From DASQHL01 sp963843685 (GTDB lineage: Bacteria; Chloroflexota; Dehalococcoidia; DSTF01; JACRBR01), in assembly GCA_963843685.1 (NCBI GenBank), contig CAWJLO010000020.1, forward strand, positions 1-64,000: 64,000 nt of DNA, read 5' to 3'. Below are positions 44,002 through 53,642 of the stretch, one piece after another. Every line of letters starts with the position of its first letter. The stretch's first letter is position 1. Both the position numbers and the translations under genes were made by a program. The notes below the pieces were generated by a model. That model was not told the DNA's origin. It saw only the letters and a program-made list of their open reading frames with translations, and did not search any database.

Positions 44002-46539
44002 ATGGCTGTCTGTTCCGTCCATTTCCACAAGACGTCCCGCTTCGAGCGGATGCGTCCGGCGCTCATTTCGATCGGCTCGCTCGTCGGCGTGGCGCTGATC
44101 GCGGGGGTGCTCCGCTTCTGGCAATTGGGCCTGCGCACGATCCAGGGTGGTGAGACCACCGCCTCGCTGATCTCGGCGCAGGTCGCCCGCGGCGGCGGCT
44201 ACGAGCAGCTTCCGGACACGCATGGCCCGCTACAGTATTTCCTCACCGCATTCGTGTTCCGAGCCTTCGGCACCGGCGACGTCACAGCTCGCGTCATGCC
44301 GGCCATCTTCGGCGTGCTGCTGGCGCTGCTCCCGCTGCTCTTCGCGCGGCACATCGGCCGCGTCGGTTCGATCGCGGCGGCGCTGCTGCTGGCCGTCTCG
44401 CCGACGATGGTCTACTACAGCCGTTTCGCCGGGCCGGACGTGTACCTGGCGTTCTTCACGCTCGCCACCGCGATGGTGATCTGGCGCTACCTTGCCGAGC
44501 CGCACCGCGTCTGGCTCTACCTGCTCGCCGCGACGCTGGCCTTCATGCTCGTCACGACCGAGATGGCGCTGACGATGGTGACCATCTTCGCTGCCTACCT
44601 CGCGTACCGCACAGGCATCGACTTCATCGCTCAGACCTACGAGCCCGACCTCGAGGCGCAGAAGGAGCGGAGCCACTACGAGCTCCTCGGCGTGGGCCGA
44701 GACGCCCACACGCGCGAGATACGCCTCGCCTACAAGAGGGCCATCGACCGTCGCGACTACGGCCGCAGCGGCACCGGCAACGACCGCGAGACGCTCGCCA
44801 ACGCCTACCACGTCCTCACGACGGCCAACCGCCGCGAAGCCTACGACCGCAAGCTGGCCCAGCGTGAGGTGGCGGCGGCGCGCCGCGCGGCCGACACGCA
44901 CACCGGCATCGTCCGGCGCGCCATCATCCTGGCCACCGCAGGACCGATAGCCATCTTCTGGCCGTTCGCCGGAGCGGTCCGCCGCAGCCTCCGCCTGAAG
45001 CGACTACCGGACGCCGCGAGCCCGCTCATCGTCACGACGATGCTGACGCTGCCGTTCTTCGGCCCGCTTGTCGAAAAGCTGCCGTTCGTCGGCGACCGAG
45101 GCTTCTACGGCCAGCAGACCATCTACGTCATCGGCGGCACGAACATCGTCCCCGGCGGCGAACTGCCGGTGATGCTGATCACGCTCGGCGTGCTCTTCTC
45201 GCTGGCCGGCATCCTCGGCATGGCGTGGCGCTGGAACGTGTGGATCATCTGCTGGGCGATGTTCTACGGCATCACGATCACGCTCTTCACGGGCTTCTTC
45301 AGCGACAAGGGCGGCATCTGGACCGGCATCTGGGGCACCCTCGACTACTGGTGGCGCCCCGAGGCGCAGCTCCAGCAGGCCGACGGCCCCGCTTACTACT
45401 ACGGCATGCTGCTGCCGGCCTACGAGATGCTGCCCATCGCCGTTGCGCTCGTCGGCGCCGCCGGCCTCGCGCTACTCGGCGGCTGGCGCAACCGCGCCGT
45501 CGCGGCGGGAGCCGCCGTCGCGCTCGCGGCGATCATCGTCGCGCCGTCGTGGATGACGGCGATCGCGCACCATCGCACGATGTGGGAGATGCTCGTCGCC
45601 TCGTCGGCGGTCCTGGCGTTGCGCGTGGACCACATGACGAAGTTCCTGGCGTTCTGGACGGTGGCGTCCTTCATGGCCTTCTCGACGATCGGCCGCAAGG
45701 ACCCGTGGCTGGCCATGCACATCGCGCTCCCGCTGTCGCTGCTGACGGCAAGGCTCGTCGACAACGCCGTCAACGCGTTCGAGATGCCTGCTCTGCCGGA
45801 GTCGCTGCCCTCGTTCCGGATCGCCGCGCCCCGGCGCCTGGCGCAGGTCGCGGTGGTCGCCGGCGTAGCCGCGGCAGTCGTGTTCACGGGCCGCACCGGC
45901 GCGCTCGCGAGCTGGGGTCACGGCTCCGTGCCACAGCTCAGCGGCACACTCGCCACCAGCGATCACGGCGATACGCCCATCGAGCTGATCCAGCCCGACC
46001 GCGTCGCGCCGGACGTGCGCGAGGTCGTGGCGGCCGTCGATCGCGCCGCGCAACAGTCCGGCCAGGGCCACGACATGCCGATCGCGCTCGATACGTCCTA
46101 CGACTTCGCCCAGGGCTGGCTGTGGTACCTGCGCGACTACAAGAACCTGCAGATCGAGGACATGCGTCGCGGCTATCAGGTGCCCAACGGCGCCGTCGCG
46201 CTGTTCGACGCGCGCAACCGTGACAAGATCCACGTCAGCGCCGCCTCGGCGTCGATGACGTTCACCAACAGCTGGAGCTTCCCCGGCACCGACACGCAGC
46301 TTTCGGCTTCGGACATCGCCGGCGACGTCGTGAGCGCGGACTGGTGGTCGAAGTGGTCCCATTACGTGATCGACCGGACCCGCATCGGTCAACTCGACAC
46401 GAACCAGGGCGTCGCTTACTTCCCGAGCGACCTCAGCGCGGCGCTGCCTGCCTCGCGCCAGTCCGACGTGCTCGCGAGCGCCGTCGCGCCGGAGCCGCTC
46501 GGCCCACCGCTACCGGCGCCCCCGCCCGCTTCACCGTAG
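44002..46539 (+). CDS. TIGR03663/Agl23-like membrane glycosyltransferase-type protein with an inserted J-like domain
   Basis: An 845-residue GT-C-like integral membrane protein. The start is ATG 44002 (MAVCSVHFHK), five bases after GGGAG. The first luminal loop has QGGETTASLISAQVARGGGY and LPDTHGPLQYFL, the family pattern in which DE is here GE. Helices follow to about residue 205. At ~223-290 a cytoplasmic-type domain is inserted: HYELLGVGRDAHTREIRLAY, YGRSGTGNDRETLANAYHVL and ANRREAYDRKLAQRE, a J domain in all but the HPD loop. More helices come next, and a ~230-residue extracytoplasmic C-terminus (QGWLWYLRDYKNLQ). Family members are linked to flippase or polyprenol-sugar transfer; the role here is unproven. 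Confidence 0.82.
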   Translation: MAVCSVHFHKTSRFERMRPALISIGSLVGVALIAGVLRFWQLGLRTIQGGETTASLISAQVARGGGYEQLPDTHGPLQYFLTAFVFRAFGTGDVTARVMPAIFGVLLALLPLLFARHIGRVGSIAAALLLAVSPTMVYYSRFAGPDVYLAFFTLATAMVIWRYLAEPHRVWLYLLAATLAFMLVTTEMALTMVTIFAAYLAYRTGIDFIAQTYEPDLEAQKERSHYELLGVGRDAHTREIRLAYKRAIDRRDYGRSGTGNDRETLANAYHVLTTANRREAYDRKLAQREVAAARRAADTHTGIVRRAIILATAGPIAIFWPFAGAVRRSLRLKRLPDAASPLIVTTMLTLPFFGPLVEKLPFVGDRGFYGQQTIYVIGGTNIVPGGELPVMLITLGVLFSLAGILGMAWRWNVWIICWAMFYGITITLFTGFFSDKGGIWTGIWGTLDYWWRPEAQLQQADGPAYYYGMLLPAYEMLPIAVALVGAAGLALLGGWRNRAVAAGAAVALAAIIVAPSWMTAIAHHRTMWEMLVASSAVLALRVDHMTKFLAFWTVASFMAFSTIGRKDPWLAMHIALPLSLLTARLVDNAVNAFEMPALPESLPSFRIAAPRRLAQVAVVAGVAAAVVFTGRTGALASWGHGSVPQLSGTLATSDHGDTPIELIQPDRVAPDVREVVAAVDRAAQQSGQGHDMPIALDTSYDFAQGWLWYLRDYKNLQIEDMRRGYQVPNGAVALFDARNRDKIHVSAASASMTFTNSWSFPGTDTQLSASDIAGDVVSADWWSKWSHYVIDRTRIGQLDTNQGVAYFPSDLSAALPASRQSDVLASAVAPEPLGPPLPAPPPASP

Positions 46540-46542
46540 CGC

Positions 46543-47730
46543 TCAGCCGGCCGCTTCCGCGCACGCCCGCGCGGCATCGGCCAGCGTGGCGGTGCGCCCG
46601 GCGCCGATGAGGTCCATGTTCAGCGCGTTCAGCACCAGACCGAACGACATGCCGATCTCCGGATCGGCGAAGCCGACCGAGCCGCCGAACCCGATGTGGC
46701 CGAACGCGGTCGGACGTGGTCCCTGCGGCCAGCCGGCGAGGCCGCCGTTCATGTAGCCCAACGACCAGGCGATCTCCACGTTCATGATCACCTTGTCCGG
46801 GCGCGACGTTTGCACCGTCGTCGCACGGCGGATCGTCGCGTCACCCATGATGCGCGTGCCGTCCAGCTCGCCGCCGTTCGCGAGGCACGCGTACATCCGC
46901 GCCAGGTCGCGGGCCGTCATCACGCCGCTGACGGCCGGGATCTCCGCGGCGTGCCCCTCAGGCGAGTTCAGCAGTCCGTTGAGGTCGCCCAGCACCGAGC
47001 CGAGCGCGCGGGCGGCGAGCGAGGTGGGGCCCATGGCACCCGACGACTGCGCCCGGGCCGCCATCTCGGGGGTGATGACGAAGCGCTGCTTCAGCGGCGC
47101 GATGCGCGGCTCTACGCTCTCCGGCGCGCCGATGTACATGTCCGCGATCCCCAGCGGCCGCACCACCTCGTCGCGCAGGAACGTGCCCAGCGAGCGCCCG
47201 TCGACGCGCCGCACGACTTCGCCGACGAGGTAGCCGAACGTCAGCGCGTGGTAGCCCGTCTCCGCGCCCGGCTCCCACGCCGGCGCGGCTGCGGCCAGTG
47301 CGCTGGTCACCCGCTCCCAGTCCAGCAGATCGCGCAGCACGAGACCTTCCGGCACCGGCGCGAGTCCGGCCTGGTGCGTCAGGAGGTGGTAGACCTTGAT
47401 GCCCTCTTTGCCGTTCGCGCCGAACTCCGGCCAGTACTTCGTCACCAGGTCGTCGTACTGCACGAGGCCGCGGTCGGCGAGGATGTGCAGACAGGTCGCC
47501 GTCAGCCCCTTCGTCGTCGAGTAGCACACCGCCATCGTGTCGCGCGTCCACGGCGTCGCCTTGTCCTCGTCGGCGAGCCCGCCCCAGAGGTCGGCGACGA
47601 GCTTGCCGTGGTGGTACACGGCCACGCCCGCGCCGATGTGCTGGCCCTCGGCGAACTGCTGCTCGAAGGCCTGCCGCAGCGGCTCGAACGCAGGCTCCAC
47701 CGTCCCCTGCACCGTCGTTGTCGTGGTCAC
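46543..47730 (-). CDS. Serine hydrolase of the beta-lactamase/EstB family
   Basis: A 395-residue protein from a GTG at 47730, with AGGAGG upstream; the frame is open to 48162 but that part is shadow. No signal peptide. The nucleophile motif is STTKG (S-x-x-K) near residue 72, the Tyr motif is GYHALTFGYLVGEV, and the third box is HIGFGGSVGFADPE, with HIGFGG in the place of KTG. This set fits class C-like esterases and LACTB-type peptidases, more than true beta-lactamases. Cytoplasmic ester or amide hydrolysis is the likely chemistry. It is convergent with the Agl23-like gene, with only three bases between the ends. Confidence 0.9.
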   Translation of the reverse strand: MTTTTTVQGTVEPAFEPLRQAFEQQFAEGQHIGAGVAVYHHGKLVADLWGGLADEDKATPWTRDTMAVCYSTTKGLTATCLHILADRGLVQYDDLVTKYWPEFGANGKEGIKVYHLLTHQAGLAPVPEGLVLRDLLDWERVTSALAAAAPAWEPGAETGYHALTFGYLVGEVVRRVDGRSLGTFLRDEVVRPLGIADMYIGAPESVEPRIAPLKQRFVITPEMAARAQSSGAMGPTSLAARALGSVLGDLNGLLNSPEGHAAEIPAVSGVMTARDLARMYACLANGGELDGTRIMGDATIRRATTVQTSRPDKVIMNVEIAWSLGYMNGGLAGWPQGPRPTAFGHIGFGGSVGFADPEIGMSFGLVLNALNMDLIGAGRTATLADAARACAEAAG

Positions 47731-47929
47731 CTGCGTCCTCCTGAGGTTGCGTCCGCGCGAATCCGCACCAAGCATCGCGCCGCCGACGGCACGGCGCAAC
47801 CGGCGCGGCCACGCCCGCGCGCCCTGCTGATCACGGCCGGATGGCACGTCAACACGCGGGTGGCCGGGTGCTACGATTCCGGCGGTTCGATCATCCGCCC
47901 GGGGTGGCGGCAGCTGGAATGGATGTGAC

Positions 47930-48697
47930 ATGCGACTCGAAGGCAAGACCGCGCTGATCACGGGCGCAGGCAGCGGCATGGGGCGCGTCGCCGCCATCCT
48001 CTTCGCCCGCGAAGGGGCGAAGGTCATCGCCACCGACGTCAACCGCTGGGGGCTGGACGAGACGCAGTCGCTGGTCGCCGAGCACGCGCGCGGCAACGTC
48101 CTGGCGCTGGAAGGTGACGTCACGAGCCCGGCCGACGTGGAGCAGTGGATGCGCGCCGGCACCGAGAAGTTCGGCGCGCTGCACGTGCTCTACAACAACG
48201 CCGGCGTCTTCCCGGACGCCGACAGGAGCGTGCTGGAGATGGACGAGGAGACGTTCCGGCACGTCATCGACGTCAACCTCAAGGGCGTCATGCTCTGCTG
48301 CAAGTACGCCATCCCCGAGATCGTGCGCGCCGGCGGCGGCTCCGTGATCAACGTGGCGTCGTTCGTCGCGCTCGTCGGCTGCACGGTGCCCCAGGACGCC
48401 TACACCGCCAGCAAGGGCGCGGTGCTCGCGCTGACGAAGTCGCTGGCCGTGCAGTTCGGCCACAACCACGTCCGCGTGAACGCCATCTGCCCAGGCCCGA
48501 TCCTGACGCCGCTCCTGGCGGACCTCTTCCCGACCGAGGAGGAGAAGATGAAGCGGCTCAACCGCATCCCGCTCGGCCGCTTCGGCCTGCCGGAGGACGT
48601 CGCCAACGCCGCCCTCTTCCTGGCGTCAGACGAGTCGAGTTGGATGACGGGGAGCGAGTTCGTCGTCGACGGCGGCATCTCCATCAACTACTTCTAG
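47930..48697 (+). CDS. Short-chain dehydrogenase/reductase (SDR)
   Basis: A 255-residue classical SDR that oxidises or reduces a hydroxyl/keto group with NAD(P). TGAGSGMG at residues 11-18 is the Rossmann T-G-x-x-x-G-x-G motif, YNNAGVF near 89 the N-N-A-G strand, and the catalytic Ser/Tyr/Lys are in INVASFVALVG and QDAYTASKGAV. The Asp in IATDVN after strand 2 favours NAD over NADP. WMTGSEFVVDGGISINYF is the usual C-terminal end. Substrate unknown. It is divergent from the serine hydrolase and sits just before the decayed GT87 gene. Confidence 0.93.
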   Translation: MRLEGKTALITGAGSGMGRVAAILFAREGAKVIATDVNRWGLDETQSLVAEHARGNVLALEGDVTSPADVEQWMRAGTEKFGALHVLYNNAGVFPDADRSVLEMDEETFRHVIDVNLKGVMLCCKYAIPEIVRAGGGSVINVASFVALVGCTVPQDAYTASKGAVLALTKSLAVQFGHNHVRVNAICPGPILTPLLADLFPTEEEKMKRLNRIPLGRFGLPEDVANAALFLASDESSWMTGSEFVVDGGISINYF

Positions 48698-48751
48698 CTT
48701 CGCGGGGCGCTCCCGCTCCGCAGCCTCAGCCCTCGCGCCGATACTCCCTGG

Positions 48752-49960
48752 ATGAACCTCCAGGCGTGCCGCTCCTTATGTATTGCTCGCGCTGTGCGCG
48801 CTCGCGCTGGCGCCGCTGGTCGCCATGTGGTGGGCGCAGCCGATCGCCGCGTTTTTCGGACGGCGTGACCTCTGGTGGGATGCCGGAGGACTTCAGCGTC
48901 TTTTATACGGCCGGGCACCTCGTCGCTTCCGGAGACGGACAGCTCCTGCTACGCCCGCTCGGCGTTCGGCGCCGAGCAAGGAACGCTGCCGGCGCGCCAC
49001 GCCGCGACGCTGAACTTCTTCAACCCCGCGTTCTTCGCGCTGCTGTTCGCGCCGTTCTCGTCCCTCTCCTTCGCGCGCGCGTTCCAGCTCTGGACGCTCT
49101 TGAACCTCGGCCTGCTGGCTGTCTCCTGCCGGCTGATCTGGGAGATCGCCGACCCGCTCGAGCGGCGCTGGCTCGCGTCCTGATCGTCATGGCGCTCGTC
49201 ACGTTCTATCCGGTCACGTTCGCCCTGCGGCTAGGACAGTGTTCGCTGATCTTGGTCACGGCGTGGTGCGGCGCGTTCCTCCTGTTGCGGGACTGGCCGC
49301 TGGACCGCGCCGCCGGCGCCGCGCTCGCCGTCCTGTTGATCAAGCCCGGAGCTGACTGCGTGCCGATCGGGGTCTATCTTCGTGCTCAAGCGCCGCCCGG
49401 CGACGCTGGCGACGCGTGTGCGCCTCTGGCGCTGGCCGCGGTCGTTGCCTCCGTCGCGATCACGGGCGCTGAGCGAGGCCGCGCGGTACCCGGACTACAT
49501 GCGCGAGCGCCAACTGGCCGCCGACGGGAACATGTACGGCTGGAACGGCATCCTTGCCGCGTCGATCAGCCCGTATCTGCCGGGCACGATGACGACGCCG
49601 GCGATGCTGCTGAGCGCGCTGACGCTCGCCTGCACGGGAATGGTCGTGCCGGTGCCGCCACAGGCACTACGATCCGGCGCGGGCCGTGAGTCGATGGCCC
49701 GCGACTGGGCGTCGATCGCACTGGCCGCCATGCTCATCGACGGGCACTTTTACCTGCAGGACACCGTGCTGCTCGCGCCAGGAGCCGTGGCGCTCGCATG
49801 CTGCCGCGCGGGGTTTCGAGCGTTCGGCCGTCGCTGCAGCCGCCGCTGTCGCCTGGCTCATCCTCGCGCCTCGGGAGCCAGCCCAGCCAGACATGGCACG
49901 CTCAACGTAACTTCGGCATCTACGCCGTCCTCGCGACGGTCGCCCGTGCTCTTCCGCGGG
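48752..49960 (+). pseudogene. Decayed GT87/DUF2029-family mannosyltransferase-like membrane protein
   Basis: No single frame covers this stretch, but pieces from all three plus frames join into one polytopic membrane protein: ALAPLVAMWWAQPIAAFFG, then MPEDFSVFYTAGHLVASGDG, GAEQGTLPARHAATLNFFNP, ALLFAPFSSLSFARAFQLW, VLIVMALVTFYPVTFALRLG, then LAADGNMYGWNGILAAS and IDGHFYLQDTVLLAPGAVAL. The order (FYTAG, then NPPF-like NPAF, RLGQ and late helices) fits GT87/DUF2029, which uses polyprenol-phosphate-mannose in envelope glycan building. At least six or seven frame changes are needed in 1.2 kb, far more than elsewhere, so this is probably a true pseudogene. Ends are approximate. Confidence 0.65.
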
Positions 49961-50081
49961 ATGCGTGCGACCCGCGCGATCGCACGCAGCTTGGCCGCGA
50001 ATCGAGGGACACTACCCGAACCCGCCCGCGCCGCCTGACTCAACCGAACGCGGTCAAGCTCCAGACCGATACACTTCCGGC

Positions 50082-52479
50082 ATGGACGCCCACGCACTCG
50101 CGGACGCTGGAGTTCGACAAGATCCTGGCGAAGCTCGCCCGCCACACCTCGTTCTCGGCGGGGCGTGAGCTGGCGCTCGCCCTGGAGCCATCGACGGACA
50201 TCCGCGAGGTCATCCGCCGGCAGCGCGAGACCGCGGAGGCACGCCGCCTCGTCCAGATGAAGCCGCGCACCGGGCTCGGCGGCGCGCACGACGTGCGTCC
50301 GCTCGCCGAGAAGGCGGCTCGCGGCGGCATCCTCGACCCTAACGAACTTCTGGAGATCGCATCGACGCTCGAATGCGGCCGCGACCTCAAGACCTCGATC
50401 TCCCGGCTCGAAGCGCTGCCGCTGATGGGCGAGATCGTCGACCTCATCGAGCCGATGGTGCGGACGATCGAAGAGATCAACAGGAGCATCAACCAGCGTG
50501 GCGAGGTCACCGACCAGGCGTCGCCCGCGCTCGGCGCTGTCCGCCGCGAGGTGCGCACGCTCCACGACCGCCTCTACCAACGCCTGCAGGAGATCCTCAC
50601 ATCCGCGTTCGGCCGCGGCATCGCCCAGGAGGCCATCATCACCCTGCGCGATGGCCGCTACGTCATCCCCGTGAAAGCCGACATGCGCGGCCAGCTCAAG
50701 GGCATCGTCCACGACACGTCGGGCAGCGGCGCAACCGTGTGGATGGAACCGCTGCCCGTCGTCGAGATGGGCAACCGCTGGCGCGAGGCGCAGCTCGAAG
50801 AGGAGCGCGAAGTCGAGCGCGTGCTCCGCGCCCTCAGCTCGGAGGTCGGCGCGCAGGCCGAGGCGATCGACTGGAACGTGATTGCGCTCGCCCGCATCGA
50901 TCTCGCGCTGGCGAAGGTGCGATTCGGCGACGAGATCGGCGCGCCGGAGCTGCCGTACGAAGGTGAGGAGCAGCCCTGGATCGTCGAGGCCCCTGCGCAG
51001 CTCCACCTGCTGCTCGCGCGCCACCCGCTCCTGCGCGCGCCCGTCATCCCGACGACGATCACGGTCGGCGGCAACTACCGCGTGCTGCTAATCACCGGCC
51101 CCAACACCGGCGGCAAGACCGTCGCGCTGAAGACCGCCGGCCTGCTGGCGCTGATGGCGCAGGCCGGACTGCCCGTGCCCGCCGACCGCGGCAGCAAGAT
51201 CCCCGTCCTCACCGGCGTCTTCGCCGACATCGGCGACGAGCAGAGCATCGAGCAGTCGCTCTCCACCTTCAGCAGCCACATCACGAACATTATCCGCATC
51301 GTCGCCGCGGCCGACGACCGGAGCCTCGTCTTGCTCGACGAGCTGGCGGCCGGCACAGACCCGACGGAGGGCGCCGCGCTCGCCCGCGCGATCCTGCTCA
51401 AGCTGCTCGACTCCGGCGCGCTGACTATCGCCACGACGCACCACGGCGAGTTGAAGGCGTTCGCCCACTCCACGCCCGCCGTCACCAACGCCTCGGTCGA
51501 ATTCAACCTGGAGACGCTGTCGCCGACGTACCATCTCTCGATCGGCCTCCCTGGTCGCAGCAACGCCCTGGAGATCGCGACCCGTCTCGGCATGCCGCGC
51601 GAGCTGATCGACGAAGCGCGCGCCTCGATCGGGCCGGAGCAACTGCACGTCGAGGAGATGCTCTCCGACATCCGCCGCGAGCGCGAGTCCGCCGCCTCGG
51701 CCCGCCGCTCGGAGGAGGTGGCACGCCGCGAGGCCGAGGAGATCCGCGACAAACTCGCCGACAGGCTCGACGCGGCCGACGAAGAGCGCGCTCGTCTGAT
51801 CGAGAAAGCGCGCGACGAACTCGACGCGGAGGTTGAGCGCGCGCGCAAGCTGCTCGCCGAGGCGGAGCAGGAGGCCGAGCGGCAGAAGGTCGCCGCCGCC
51901 AACGCCAAGCTGCAGGCGGCGATCGATGCCGCGAAGAAACTCGCCGAGAGGGCCGCGCAGCCGCGGCCGGAGCGCCGCCGCCGCGAGCCCACGAAGGCGC
52001 GCGTTCCCGCGGGCCCGCCGCCGTCGTCGATCCAGGAGGGCGACCTCGTCTGGCTCCGCGGCATGGACCGTTTCGGCGAGGCTCTCGGTCCGCCCGACGC
52101 GAAGGGGGAGGTCGAGCTGCGCCTCGGCCCGCTGCACAGCCGCGTCAAGCTGACGCAGGTCGAGCGCGTACAGCGCCCCGCGCCCTCGAAAGCGCACGGC
52201 GCCGTCATGACCAACGTCACACCGGCGCGCGCCGTCCCGCCCGAGATCGAGGTGCGCGGACAGACGATCGACGAGGCGATCCCGACCGTCGAGCAGTACC
52301 TCGACGAGGCGTTCCGCGCCGGCCTGCCGTGGGCGCGCATCATCCACGGCAAGGGCACGGGTGTGCTACGGCGGCAGGTGCGCGACCTCCTCTCCAAGCA
52401 CCCGCTCGTGAAGTCGTACGAGGAGGCCCGTCTCGAAGAAGGCGGCGAAGGCGTCACCATCGCCCACCTGGCGGTCTGA
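50082..52479 (+). CDS. mutS2: MutS2 protein, start affected by a probable frameshift
   Basis: An 800-residue MutS-family ATPase/nuclease, acting on recombination intermediates or stalled collided ribosomes in tested species. It lacks the MutS mismatch domain. SRTLEFDKILAKLARHTSF is the usual start region; the only plausible ATG (50082, MDAHAL) is in the next frame, so one base around 50095 is likely extra. The lever domain runs to ~330, then the ATPase: GPNTGGKTVALKT (~340), VLLDELAAGTDPTEGAALA, TIATTHHGELKAFA. A coiled coil covers 510-620, and the C-terminal Smr nuclease domain has EVRGQTIDEAI and RIIHGKGTGVLR. It stands alone, after the GT87 relic and before a HicB-like gene. Confidence 0.92.
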
Positions 52480-52499
52480 GCCATGGCTATACTGCCATC

Positions 52500-52667
52500 A
52501 TGACTACACGCGACCTGGTGGAAGAGTTTGGGATCCTGATGGAGCCCGACGAGGACGGATTTCACGTCTGGTGCCCCGCGCTCAGAGGCTGCCATTCGTG
52601 GGGTTCGACCAAGGACCAGGCTCGCGAGCACATCACGGAAGCTATCGAGCTCTGGCTTGATCGCTAG
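52500..52667 (+). CDS. Small HicB-like protein
   Basis: A 55-residue protein with the HicB/UPF0150 partial RNase-H-like fold: FGILMEPDEDGFHVWCPAL, then GCHSWGSTKDQAREHITEAIELWL. In toxin-antitoxin modules HicB neutralises the mRNA interferase HicA. Here no hicA is adjacent and there is no C-terminal DNA-binding extension, so it is an orphan antitoxin-like protein. The start is ATG 52500; no strong ribosome site is seen. The gene starts 20 bases after mutS2, so it may be cotranscribed. Confidence 0.75.
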   Translation: MTTRDLVEEFGILMEPDEDGFHVWCPALRGCHSWGSTKDQAREHITEAIELWLDR

Positions 52668-52715
52668 CGCCCACACCCCACACCCCGCGCGAGCTAATCC
52701 CGAGCTGCTGAAGCG

Positions 52716-53642
52716 ATGAACCTCACCGTCCTCGCCGGCGGCGTCGGCGCCGCGCGCTTCCTCGAAGGACTCGTACAGGTCGTGCCACAGCGCGATGTCA
52801 CCGTCATCTCCAACACCGGCGACGACGAGGATTTCTTCGGGCTGCGCGTCTCGCCGGACATCGACATCGTCATCTACACGCTTGCCGGCGCCGTCGACGC
52901 CGAGAAGGGCTGGGGACTCACCGGCGAGACGTTCCACGCCCTCGACGCGCTCAAGCGCTTCGGCTACGAGACGTGGTTCAACCTCGGCGATCGCGACATG
53001 GCCACGCACGCACACCGCACGCGCCTTCTCCGTGAGGGCGCCACGCTCTCGGAGGCGACGCGCAGCATCGTGTCGGCGTTCGGCCTCGAGCTCACGCTGC
53101 TCCCCGTCTCCGACGACCGCATCCGCACGCTCGTTGACACCGACGCCGGCACGCTCGCGTTCCAGGAGTACTTCGTGAAGCGCCGCACCGAGGACGAAGT
53201 GCGCGCGGTCCGCTTCGACGGCATCGACAAGGCGCGCCCGGCACCTGGTGTGATCGACGCGATACTCAACGCCGATCTCGTTGCGGTCGCCCCGAGCAAC
53301 CCCGTCGTGAGCATCGGCCCCATCCTGGCCGTCGCCGGCGTGCGCGACGCGCTGCGCCAGACCGCGGCGAAGGTCGTCGGGGTGAGCCCCATCGTCGGCG
53401 GCAAGACGATCAAGGGCCCGGCTGACCGCATGATGGCGTCGCTCGGCATGACACCCACCGCCGCCGGCGTCGCGGAGGCCTATCGGGACTTCCTCGACGT
53501 CCTCGTCATCGACGAAGAGGACCGCGATCTCGCCCCGGCGGTCGAGGCCGCCGGTGTGCGCGCGGTCATCGCCCAGACCATCATGCGCGGCCCCGCCGAG
53601 AAGCGCGCGCTGGCCGAAGTGGTGCTCGGCGCGGTTGAATGA
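52716..53642 (+). CDS. cofD: 2-phospho-L-lactate/PEP transferase (F420-0 or dehydro-F420-0 synthase)
   Basis: A 308-residue enzyme that joins the activated lactyl or enolpyruvyl phosphate (LPPG/EPPG) to the deazaflavin Fo, making (dehydro-)F420-0. The N-terminal LAGGVGAARFLEGLVQVV and SNTGDDEDFFGLRVSPDIDI give the nucleotide-binding loop. LGDRDMATHAHRT and the segment VVAIAPSNP-like VAVAPSNPVVSIGPIL are family signatures. IVGGKTIKGPADRMM is the C-terminal conserved element. It overlaps cofC by four bases. F420 is a low-potential hydride carrier used by many oxidoreductases. The deazaflavin-forming CofG/CofH (FbiC) and CofE are not in the window. Confidence 0.95.
   Translation: MNLTVLAGGVGAARFLEGLVQVVPQRDVTVISNTGDDEDFFGLRVSPDIDIVIYTLAGAVDAEKGWGLTGETFHALDALKRFGYETWFNLGDRDMATHAHRTRLLREGATLSEATRSIVSAFGLELTLLPVSDDRIRTLVDTDAGTLAFQEYFVKRRTEDEVRAVRFDGIDKARPAPGVIDAILNADLVAVAPSNPVVSIGPILAVAGVRDALRQTAAKVVGVSPIVGGKTIKGPADRMMASLGMTPTAAGVAEAYRDFLDVLVIDEEDRDLAPAVEAAGVRAVIAQTIMRGPAEKRALAEVVLGAVE

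Noticed and set aside
46543..47730. True beta-lactamase conferring resistance
   Set aside because: The S-x-x-K box is present, but the Tyr box is YHA and the third box is HIGFGG, with no signal peptide, which fits esterase/peptidase relatives better.
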